Positions 20,789 to 30,320 of a stretch of DNA of 46,396 nt are shown here, one piece after another (position 1 is the first letter of the stretch; every line of letters starts with the position of its first letter). The position numbers and the translations under genes were made by a program. Source of the stretch: Protostelium mycophagum. Its lineage: Eukaryota > Evosea > Variosea > Protosteliida > Protosteliaceae. The stretch spans positions 1 to 46,396 of the forward strand of contig MZNV01002266.1 in assembly GCA_002081555.1 (NCBI GenBank). The letters run 5' to 3'. The notes under the pieces are model-generated. The model was given only the letters and a program-made list of their open reading frames with translations, was not told the DNA's origin and did no database searches.

Positions 20789-22242
20789 ATGGATATTGAA
20801 AGGAAAAGGAAGAGGGAATCCAGAGAGTTCCTTGGTGTGGATGAAAATGCAGATGAGGAGACTGTGAAGAAAGCGTATCATCGTCTTGCGAAAGAGTTTC
20901 ACCCCGACCGCCCCAACAACAAACTTAGGAAAGAGGAGGCGGACAAAATGTTTCAGAAGGTATTAAATAATGATTGTTGTGATCATCATTGACCAGATAA
21001 GGTTAAAGATGCATATGATAATATAACTTCCGGCACTTCTACCGTCAACCTTCTCAAACAAACATTCAAATGTTCAAAGACATCAACTGCCGTCGAACAA
21101 TTTCTCAATTCTTCTGGCAAATTAGGAACATTTTCACCCATGCGCGCTGATGAGTTTTCCAACACGAGCACTTCTTCATTCAACGGAGGGTCCAGTTCCA
21201 ATCTCTCCTCTTTCAATTTGGGCAGCGTCAATCCTTCGCTTCTCAACCAACTCGGGCCCAAATTTGCCTCAGTGATCAACAATGGAATCGCCAACAATAC
21301 ACCTCCACCTCTATTGCATACCCGAAATGCCGCAAAGAAGGGACAATCATTACAAACCAGCCTTCGTGTAACATTTAAAGAGAGTGTTTTTGGATGCAAT
21401 AAGACGATAGAGTTCTCCAGAGGTCTCATATGCAGCCAATGTCAAGGTGCAGGTGCCTGCATTTCCAAGTTTGCCTCTTCAAATTCACCAAGCGTGGGTG
21501 GATCACCAACACAGATGGCACCTCCCTGCAGAGATTGTAGCGGCAGAGGCGTCCTCTTTGCAAAGCTATCTGGTGCTAGTGTCTCTACAACTTGTACGAC
21601 ATGCAACGGTGTCGGATCTCAAGACAATGCAACTCATCTCTCTTTTGGCAGTGGATCTGGTGCCTCCGGCAGGTCAGTCTTTAATCTCAAAATCTTCGTT
21701 GTAGATGACATGACGCAGAGGCCTCGCCTGTCCTTGCTGCAATGGGGCGGGAAAATTGGCAACCAGAAAAACTTGTACAGTTGTAGTCCCACCTGGAATT
21801 TTGTCAGAAGCACAACAGACTTTGGAGGGGGAGGGAGATGAAGGGACAGATGGAGGCGCATCAGGCGATCTTATCATCTGTTTCAAGGTGAGAAGTCATT
21901 AATGTCTCGTTGTAGAAGGGGTGTTTACGATGACAGGTCGACCCACACCCTTTCTACGGGAGGAGGGGGGATGACGTGGTCTGCAAAATCAACGTCCCCT
22001 TCACACACTTGATTTTGGGCGGGAAAATACAGATGTATACGATATATGGTGAGCAGACCCAGGTAGACGTGCCTTCTTTACTACAACTCAACACTTCTGG
22101 CGTGGAAAATCCGAAGCATCAGATTGTCAAGGTGAAGAATAATCATTTTATTGTTTTAACGTCGTTGTAGATCACCTGTTTGTGTTCAAAAGAGAAATGC
22201 GAATCACTCGGGGACGTGCGTCGTTATCAAGACGAAAGATAA
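20789..22242 (+). CDS. Type-A (class I) J-domain co-chaperone
   Basis: Hsp40 partner of Hsp70. Exon 1 (20789-20959) encodes helices II and III of the J domain: VKKAYHRLAKEFHPDRPNN with the HPD motif. Exon 2 starts at 21002 (VKDAYDNITSGTS). A long Ser/Asn-rich linker replaces the usual G/F region. The zinc-finger domain has four motifs: CSQCQGAGA, CRDCSGRGV, CTTCNGVGS and, after an intron, CPCCNGAGK. CTD-I follows (KTCTVVVPPGILSEAQQ, GDLIICFK) and CTD-II (DDVVCKINVPFTHLILGG). An in-frame upstream start at 20741 is possible. The 3' end is unsure: after the intron ending in TCGTTGTAG the in-phase frame stops at 22242, while another frame runs to about 22333 and looks as natural. Confidence 0.87.
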
Positions 22243-22333
22243 ATGGAATATTCGAATTTTTATTCACATTGCTCATTTTGTCGCGATCCATGATGGAGAG
22301 AACAAGACAGTTTGTGATGACTTTAGAATGTGA

Positions 22334-23049
22334 TCTCTCATGAAGTAAACCCTCGATGCATGGAAACCTTCACCCATATCTTCAAGCACACTCTTGAGGT
22401 GGGTCACGTTCTCGCACAGTTCTGAAGGGAGTCCTCTCGTCTGACGATGATCAGCAAGTACATTGCCTTAAAGGATAGACAAAGATTGGCAAAAAGATTG
22501 AGTTCAAAATGTCAAAAAAATATATTAATAGTTATTTTTATCATCATATTGATTCTCCCCTTCCAGAAATAATCAATTTGGCTTTTTTCTGATAGGTGGT
22601 GGGTGTACAGTGATGGAAAATGTGAGTGAGCTGACCGAGTGCTTTCTACAACGCATTCTGCCAAACATATGCATTCTACTATTACCATGTTACTGGTACC
22701 TGCAGGTTTTGTTGCCGCTTTTAGACAAAGAATTGTCAGGTCAATGGACCGGTCTTCTGGTCTGCTGCAGTATTCTCTAAATTTATCATTGTACCACGAA
22801 AATGGTGAGCACAGAACTCTTCATCCTCAACTGCGGAGTTGCAACGTTGCTGTGGACCAGCACAGCATTTTCGCACCGGATCACCGCTGGAAATTTCAGA
22901 GTCCTCCAAACCTCCCGAAAACGGCGAACACAACTTGTCGACAAGTTACAAGACGTTCTCTATGTTGGAATGCTGGGTACCTCGGGAATGTCGACATCCA
23001 AACTCTGAACCGTCGCAAAAGCAGAACAACGGATCAACAAAGAATCCAG
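22334..23049. other. 5' flank of the bZIP gene, no separate gene
   Basis: An open frame from 22639 is in phase with the bZIP start at 23050, but the added sequence has no conserved or acidic-activator character. I take it as 5' UTR with chance openness. Confidence 0.45.
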
Positions 23050-24545
23050 ATGGACGTCTTAACTTACAGCGACATGGGAGACACTATTTTGGACTCGGAC
23101 ATATCTGATATGGTGATTAAAAGTCACAAACACTTTGATTAGATCTGATGTCCTATAGAGCAGCCCATTCAATTTAAATTCAGAGGATGCAGATGCCTTT
23201 CTTAACGATTTCTTCGCTCAATCTTCAGATTTGAGTTCTGATCTGCCACAACAATCGGAAGGATCCTCGGAGGATGATAATAGCCCAACTGCTTATGGCT
23301 TTGATAAGGGATTTGAAATGTCTAGCTTCAACACACATGATGATGGTCCCTTACTTACAAGGTGAATTGGCCAGAAACCATCTTGAATTTCACACTGATG
23401 GTATATCAGTCCTCTGTCAGATGATAACATAGATGGACTCTTAGATAGCTTACGCGCTGTCCCAGAAGATCTCGACACCATCGTGTTGGATGATATACTC
23501 CCGAAGAAAAATGTGACCGCTCCTGCACAAAAAACAACAGCATTCAAATCCTCTCTTCTGCCTCCCTTGCCACGAATCTCGACGACCACCACCATGACAT
23601 TAAAGACGGAGCCCAGTAACAAAGAGTTCGTCCAACAGACAAAAACAGCACCCAAAATGACCTCTAAAAATTTCGTGGAATTGTCTGCAGAACAGATCTT
23701 GTCTCTCAACTCCGATGAGATCGAAGTCTACATCAAAGAGATCAAAACCAGAAAGAATCTGAGTCCTGCCCAAGAAAAAGAATTGAAGAGAATAAGGAGG
23801 CTCATCAAGGTGAGACTTTATTTCTGATCTATAATTAGATCTGACTTTGTACAGAACAGAGAATACGCACAAAATTCACGAGACAAAAAAAGGACACATT
23901 TGGAATCTGTAGAAGGAGAGATGAACGTGATCAAGGTGATTACCCTCTATATGATATCAACTTTGTGCCATTTTACTGTGCTTGTTGAAACTTAGAACAC
24001 GCGAGTAATCATCTTCTCTGTGTATTTATTGTTTTGGCATGGAAGTGTTTTGTCATACCTCATCGTTCATCCATAAAAAAGCAACTAAGACGAGATAGGA
24101 AGAGAACGAATCTCTGAAGAGAAAGCTCGAGCAATTAGAAGCCGCCAACGCGAGACTCCAAACTGTCCTCCGCTCCTCCGGCATCGACATCAGCCCCATC
24201 GAAGAACCAGAACCTCTACCAAAACCAGATAACAAGAGGAGAAAGAGAGGATTTGTGGGTGGCGGTTCCCTCTTCATCATCATGTTTTCCTTCGCTCTGC
24301 TCTTCTCGCTCAGCAGCATCACCGATGTGGATCCGATTTCGGGCACGGCGACCAAGGGAGAGACGATCACCAAGAGGATGTTGACACAATCGGAAGAGTA
24401 CGTGTCCATCTTGCACAGTGGATTCTCTTTTGTACGAGATTTCTTGATGGGACTTATCTTCCGGGCTGAGGTACACCCTCAGTGCAGAGGGAAGGAGGGG
24501 TTAGATCTACACAAGTGTAGTAGCGTATATGGATATAGCAGATAG
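23050..24545 (+). CDS. Membrane-tethered bZIP transcription factor (ATF6/CREB3-like)
   Basis: The start MDVLTYSDMGDTILDSDISD at 23050 begins an acidic activation-like region spread over three exons (NDFFAQSSDLSSD, DNIDGLLDSLRAVPEDLD). The basic region crosses an intron: ELKRIRRLIK then NREYAQNSRDKKRTHLE, with the NxxxAxxSR pattern of bZIPs. The leucine zipper is ENESLKRKLEQLEAANARLQ. About 35 residues later a hydrophobic span, GGGSLFIIMFSFALLFSLSS, would anchor the protein, leaving a C-terminal tail of roughly 75 residues. This order matches ER-stress factors released by regulated proteolysis, but the luminal tail is much shorter than in ATF6 and no clear site-1 protease motif was seen. The family call is firm; ER localisation is inferred. 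Confidence 0.87.
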
Positions 24546-24821
24546 AGAAGGGAGAGTTGTACATAGAAAACGAGGGTGCACATTAGAAGAATAAGGAGAA
24601 GAGCTCTTAAATTATATAAAAAAAGGAAGGAAATATATTCTTTTGTTGACCAACTTCCTCAAAGAAAATTTCAAGTAATGGAAGTAAAAAATCTAAGAGA
24701 ATCGATGCCTTTTATTACGAAGAAGAATCTGCATGGTTAATTTCTGAAAATGCCACAACCAAACACCAAGACACTCTTCTAACTATTCTTTATCTTTCAT
24801 CACCTTACGATTGCACTACAA

Positions 24822-26468
24822 TCAGTCAGAATCTTCACCGCGAACAAATGCGAAAAACTCACTGTATGTGGAGGCGTCGATCTCGTCTGGAAGTTCGGGG
24901 ATGCTAACAACAAACTTGGACTGGACATCGTTCAATACGGTTCCGTCTTCCTCTGAAGAAATAAAAGATATGGCGAGACCCTTGGTACCGAAACGTCCGG
25001 CACGACCGACCTAGAGAGAGTCAGGAAAACAGTAAAAAGATTCTTGTTACTCACTCTGTGAAGGTATGCATCACTGGCATCAGACATGTCGTAGTTGATG
25101 ACAACGTTGACACGCTCTACGTCAATTCCTCTGCCGAATAAATCGGTAGCGACGATAATTCTGGACTTGAACTCCTTGAATTTCTTGTATTGGTTGATTC
25201 TGTAAGAGTGATTCAGCGCCTCCCGCGTCGTTGTAGACGTGGGAAAAAAAAGATATATAGACAAGGCCGAAATACCTCTCTTCCTGCTTCATTCCTCTGT
25301 GGATGGTGATGGAAGGGAATGAACACTCGTTGAGGATCTTGTTCAACTCGGAAGCTCTTGAGATGGACTTGACAAAGATGACGACTTGGTTGAATTCCAA
25401 AGCATCGAGGAGGTCTACGAGCTTTCTGTTCTTCTCCTTCTCTGTGAGCTTGACATAGTACTGCTTGAGTCCGTGGAGGGTCAATTTACTTCCGTCGTTA
25501 ATGTAGATCTCGAGAGGCTGTGATGGCCGTCGGTCAGCTGATTAGGGGACTTGTTTGGGTAACGTACGTTGTGCATGAACTTCTTGCAGATAGGGCGGAT
25601 CTCCTCAGAAAGGGTGGCAGAGAACATACCGACTTGCTTGTCATGGGGTGTGAATCTCAAGATCTTCTGGACGTCCTTTCTCATGGTAAGAGATTCCAAG
25701 AGACGGTCGCACTCATCCAAGATGAAGTACTTGAGCTTGGAGAGATCCAAAGCCTTCTCGTCAGCCAATTGGTTGATACGACCGGGGGTACCGATCACGA
25801 TGTGAGGAACCTCCTTCTTAAGAGACTCCTTGTTTTCTGCGACGGGTACACCTCCGTAGAACACCTGACTCTTAACACCAGGAAGGTATTTCTTGAAACG
25901 ATCAAACTCGTGGCAAATCTGGTAAGCCAACTCTCTCGTGTGACAGAGGACGAGAGCAGAGACCTGTCCATCTACAGGAACGAGCTGTTGGAGGACAGCC
26001 AAGACAAAGACGGCGGTCTTTCCCATACCAGACCTTGCCTGGCAAATAATGTCCGTTCCTAAGATGGCCTGAGGAATACACTCGTTTTGAACTGTAAATG
26101 TGTGAGTCCATATCATTATATTCGGAGTGATACCATATGATACATTTTTGTGATAGGGACTAAAGAGAAGTCTAAACATAAAAAAGGAGAGCTCACCTTC
26201 AGAAGGGTGCTCAAAACCACAGTCAGCAATGGCTCTAACAAGTTCCGGCTTAAGAAGGAACTCTCTGAAACCACTGGAGTGAATGGCTACATAAGAATCG
26301 TCGGCCCTAAGGATAGAAGTTAGTCCTACAGCATGTACTCCCTCTAATTACTCACTTCTTAACGGGCTCGGACTTCTTTGTGGTCGAGGTGTTTGCCTGG
26401 GAGGTGTTGCCTTCCTCATCAGAAGAGTACTCAGTGAGTTCGTTTATGTTGACATCAGCCTCGGCCAT
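24822..26468 (-). CDS. DDX39B: DECD-box RNA helicase UAP56/Sub2 (spliceosome and mRNA export)
   Basis: The start [20 protein letters not shown] at 26468 is typical of UAP56. Motifs in order: Q-motif region [14 protein letters not shown], Walker [19 protein letters not shown]-type [14 protein letters not shown], motif II DECD ([11 protein letters not shown]), motif [21 protein letters not shown], motif [16 protein letters not shown], motif [12 protein letters not shown]. The C-terminus is [15 protein letters not shown] at 24822. About seven exons; full length. It unwinds RNA in early spliceosome assembly and recruits export factors. One intron (near 25228) carries the TCGTTGTAGA 10-mer in the opposite orientation. 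Confidence 0.97.
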
Positions 26469-26640
26469 TGTGTTGATCCTCTTTGGTTTGTGATTGATCT
26501 CGTCCAACCGTTAAAACGGAACAAATTTATGACGTGTTTTATTTGCAGTCTACAACGACCGTCGGCTGTCGACTTTTCACCTCTTTCTCTTCTGCCTGGC
26601 CTGTTCATCATGGGCTGATGACCTCTTAAAAATATATTCA

Positions 26641-28264
26641 TCATTCTCTGTAAGAAAATGGATGGGGGGAAATAGACAGCTGTATGTCGTTTGTAGCGTT
26701 GTTGTTTCTTGCAGGTGCGGAGAGCGATCTAAGAGGATGAAGGGTTCCTCTTCTCAACGGTGAACTCGAGTTGGAGCTAGAGGAGTGACCCAGAGGCTCT
26801 GTAGCAGGAAGTGCTTGTGGTGGATGCTCAGTTGTAGATTGGTTTCGGTTCATCCAGCCAATTTTCGTCACTCTGGCAGGGGGGAGAGAGGATTTTGATG
26901 GGGCTGAGTTTACAGGCAGAGGAAGCGGTGTTGCTGCTACATGACGATCAGAAAAATAGGATCGTAGAAAACCTCACCTTCCATCCGAAGGGAGCTGATG
27001 CCACTGATGGCCAGATTGAGAGGCGGCACCACCTCTGTACCGGTTGGGAGAGGGGTTAGTCTTGCCTCTTTTGGTTTTGTTTTTTTTCTCACTGGAGGGT
27101 GATTGGTCACAGGATTCTGCCGCGGTGAATTGCGGGGCGATTCGATTTCGACCTGACAATTGTTAAAATAAATTCTTTTGTAAGGCCGCAGTAATTGTAT
27201 AAATTAATCCAACTCACATTTGAGGAAAGAGAAGACACTGAATCCAGTTGCAGCAACAGATCATAGTCGTCGGGACCAAGTTCACGATTCTCTAATTGAT
27301 GAGCCAAAAAAGCTCTCGGTGGCTCAGTCCACTGTGCCGAAGGTGACGCTTTGTACAAAAATGAGTGGTCGCTATGTGGCATGGGAGATTTTGTGTAGCA
27401 GGGTTGACATAGATGATAACTCGGGCAATATAAACAGCTGAATACGGCACCCGTGATGTTGCCGGCGTGACAGTGATCGCACGTGATGTTTGGGTGGCAA
27501 GGAACTCTGGGGGCGGCCTCCCGTTTTTTTTCTGATGACGGGACAAAGGAGAACGGACCCCAGTCATGTCGACATAATGGGCATTTAATGGGGTTTCCCG
27601 TCGACATGGCGTGTTGCGCGTAGTGATTCAGACACTCAGTATGTACAGATTTTCCACATCCTGAATTTCTCAGTTTTCATAGATGCAATTGAAGCCTTAC
27701 CATATCTACACCATGCCATGTCTTTGTCAGCGAGGTCATCAAGACAGATGGGACAGACCTCATCCTCTAAAGGCTCACGTCTTTCCACTTGTATTTCTTC
27801 TGTTTTACCTTCCTTCACTACCTCTTTCTTCGGTGGTGGTGTGACAACCTCCAACATTAATTGAGCCTGCATCAAAATGAACATCGCTCGCTTCTTTGTG
27901 TCACTCACTCTCTTTCGACTGGCCACAATCTTCTCAATCTCATCATCCACCAAAGACAATTGCCAAACTAAGGGATTTTCTGGTGGTAAACGGTACACTT
28001 TTAACATGACGAAAAGCTGGCCACGCGGTTACATCATGCAAATCAAATCAAATCACTCACAATGTGGATGCATATAGAAGGAGATGAACATGAGCACGTC
28101 TGTTGGCTTCCGATCCTGACCTCATATTTCACTCTGCCTCCATCACTGATCACAAAACAGCTCGGTCCCTTCTCTTGAACCAAAAAAAGTCTAGCAGTGG
28201 CGACTTGTTCGATATTTGCTTTCACTTCTGGCGTTGGCTTCCTGATGTAGGGTGCCGCTCTCAT
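26641..28264 (-). CDS. SWIM-RING-ZZ zinc-finger protein (ZSWIM2-like E3 ubiquitin ligase)
   Basis: The start MRAAPYIRKPTPEVKANIEQ at 28264. The SWIM finger is CSCSSPSICIHI joined by splicing to LFVMLKVYRLP (CxC..CxH). A RING follows: CPICLDDL, then across an intron WCRYGCGKSVHTEC and CPLCRHDW. The ZZ finger is NITCDHCHAGNITGAVFSC with HLCQPCY. The C-terminal third is low in complexity and basic (VRKKTKPKEARLTPLP), ending in SPHPFSYRE. This SWIM-RING-ZZ order is that of ZSWIM2/MEX, a self-ubiquitinating E3 described in vertebrates, which has an additional RING; none is seen here. Substrates unknown. The start lies only 84 bp from that of the divergent ubiquitin-like gene. Confidence 0.87.
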
Positions 28265-28348
28265 TTCGCCGCTTGATTGAGGCTGAGGTGCTAAATTTTC
28301 TTGTTTCTGCGATCTGCGACATATTTCGCCGCCAAAAGAGGCAAAGAC
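28265..28348. promoter_or_regulatory. 84-bp divergent promoter region
   Basis: The whole gap between two divergent start codons (SWIM-RING-ZZ gene and ubiquitin-like gene). It must hold both 5' UTRs and core promoters, or these overlap the coding exons. It contains a TTTCGCCGC element twice (near 28264 and 28324). Confidence 0.5.
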
Positions 28349-29169
28349 ATGCCAGGCATCAGCCTCGGTTCAAAACTGAAATCAGCTTTAAACCTAAAGG
28401 CAAAAGAAGCGGATACGCCATTGCCAGAAGATGACGTTGTAGTCAAGCCACAATTTTCACCTTTCCTGCAGAGAGCCTCACAACGAAGCAGTGGGAGACA
28501 GTCACCAGGATTGGATCTGTCCAGAAATTCATCAAATAGGTTAGAGTTTTGTGTCTCATTGCTTTCGGTTTCGCTTAGCTGATGATGAGCTATCAGGCTG
28601 ATGTTAATTAATGTCTAGTTCATACTTCGAAGAATCCGACATCTTTGAGGAGATACCAGTGATATTGCGACTGCCAGATGGAAAAGAGGTGTCGAAGAAT
28701 GTAGAGATCGGTGAAACAGTGCTGGGACTGAAGAGATTATTGTTCGATCTGCACGATCTGCCATGGCAAGACATCACGTTGTATTTGGATGGGAAAGTGA
28801 TGATGGACCCTCTGTCGCTGAATGATTTTCCTTCCATCGTGGTACTGAACAAAGCTGATATTACAGTGAAGGTGAGCTGACAAAAAGATGCAAAGTTTTT
28901 CCTTGTCTAAAGATTGTATTACATCCCAACAAAAGGCTACTTTGTGATGACAGCCAACATTATTGTTGTGGCATACGCTCATCATTCCAGATGGTCAACG
29001 TGAAAGACAGTCTGCCAAACTCACCAAAATAATGAATAATATTGTACAACTTTCTCTCTTCATTCTCGTTGCCGCTCTGGCATTTGTCCTCTTCTTTATT
29101 GCCGCAGATTTAGATGTTCAAAAAGGCGTGCTGAACAAGTCTCTGAGCGACCTCTTCAGCCACGGATGA
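28349..29169 (+). CDS. Tail-anchored protein with a ubiquitin-like fold
   Basis: Exon 1 (MPGISLGSKLKSALNLKAKE) is a disordered, Ser-rich lead. After an intron the sequence DIFEEIPVILRLPDGKEVSK, then ETVLGLKRLLFDLHDLPWQD and ITLYLDGKVMMDPLSLND, has the strand-turn-strand-helix order of ubiquitin-like domains. A phase-0 splice at the acceptor GATGACAG leads to PTLLLWHTLIIPDGQRERQS and a hydrophobic segment, VQLSLFILVAALAFVLFFIA, close to the C-terminus (LSDLFSHG). An alternative acceptor (TTCCAG) would give a short soluble end, MVNVKDSLPNSPK. The membrane form is preferred because of the clear anchor. It overlaps the opposite-strand kinase gene by 52 bp. Not assigned to a named family. Confidence 0.6.
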
Positions 29170-30058
29170 CGTAATACTTGTTTCATCGTGGGTCTGTTGG
29201 TGGGCGAAATCTCCAGCATCCACTCTGTCAGCTCTTTCGCTTCGCGGGAAAGTTCTATCTGATCTCGTCACTCCGAGATGATCATCCTCTAAAACCCACC
29301 TCCTCTGGCCATGGCAGCACGGGCGATGATGACATTCTGACCACATCAAGAGGATCTAGAGGAAAACCTCCGGTAAGGAGGGCGAACAATACAATTGCTG
29401 CGCTCCAGACGTCGCAAGGCTGGGGGAGATACGGGGTCATCTTCAGTATCTCTGGTGCAGCATAGTCTGCTGAACCGACGAATCGATGGCAGACGGTTCT
29501 GATGTCCGCCGAAAACCCAAAGTCGATGAGGGTGAGGTGTTCTTGGCTGTTGGTGATGATGTTTTCCATTTTGATGTCTAAATGTGCGACATTTTTCTGA
29601 TGCATATGTCGCATGCCTTTTTTGTGTCAGACTCATGCTCTGATGACTGGAAACCTTCTTACCCCTCGCCAGACCTCTGAACATCTTCTTTGCCACATTC
29701 TCCTCCACTGGCATGAAGTTTCGGTCTTCAAAAAATTGGTATAGTGTTGTTCCCTCCACTTTGTCCATCACGAGACAGTATGAAGTGTCGGTGTCGAAAG
29801 AGTCACGCATGCGGACCAAGTTTGGATGTCTCAATTTGACAGTGTTGCGAAACTCCATCTTTGCCATGTCTTCTGCGCTATTGGACGGGGTCTTCTGCAG
29901 CTCTTTGATGACCAACTTGTCAGAGCTGTGTTTACGTTTGACTTCGACGACGCGACCAAAGCTTCCTGATGACAGTATGAACGACAAGATTGATGGCGCA
30001 TCATCATACCTTGCCCAATGACGCCACAAAGTTGAAATCCTTTGTCTTCCGTCCTCAT
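29118..30058 (-). CDS. Serine/threonine protein kinase, CAMK/SNF1-like
   Basis: The start MRTEDKGFQLCGVIGQG at 30058, with the glycine loop completed by splicing (GQGSFGRVVEV). The catalytic Lys is in KLVIKELQ. The catalytic loop reads HLDIKMEN (HLD in place of HRD), and the DFG motif is LIDFGFSADI. The activation segment ends FVGSADYAAPEIL, and DVWSAAIVLFALLTGG follows. The C-lobe joins by phase-0 splicing to IELSREAKELTEWMLEISPT and KQVLRHPWLKRSLRDLFSTP. All catalytic residues are present, so an active kinase is expected. The single-domain length (about 270 residues) and APE context fit the CAMKL group. An in-frame upstream extension to 30211 is possible but unlike kinases. Confidence 0.88.
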
Positions 30059-30320
30059 CGCGGTCGCTGTCTCGATTTTTGTGAGCCTGCAAACTGCGTC
30101 TTTAAAAATTCCAGCCGCTGGGAGAAATGTGTTTGGTCCGGATCTGGGCCAATAAAAATCTGGCCTGTTCCGAAGATATGAAATACACTTTACACAGAGG
30201 AAAGGCGACAATCTTTTGGGGCGATGAGATGCGACAATAGGGCGACAAGAGAATGCAGTGGTTCATGGAGCTTTTTCACAGTGATTCTACTTTATCCTCT
30301 TTACATCGCGGGTGTCCTCA

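Noticed and set aside
22639-23049. N-terminal extension of the bZIP protein
   Set aside because: In phase, but the sequence is unlike an activation domain; the ATG at 23050 followed by acidic sequence is the better start.
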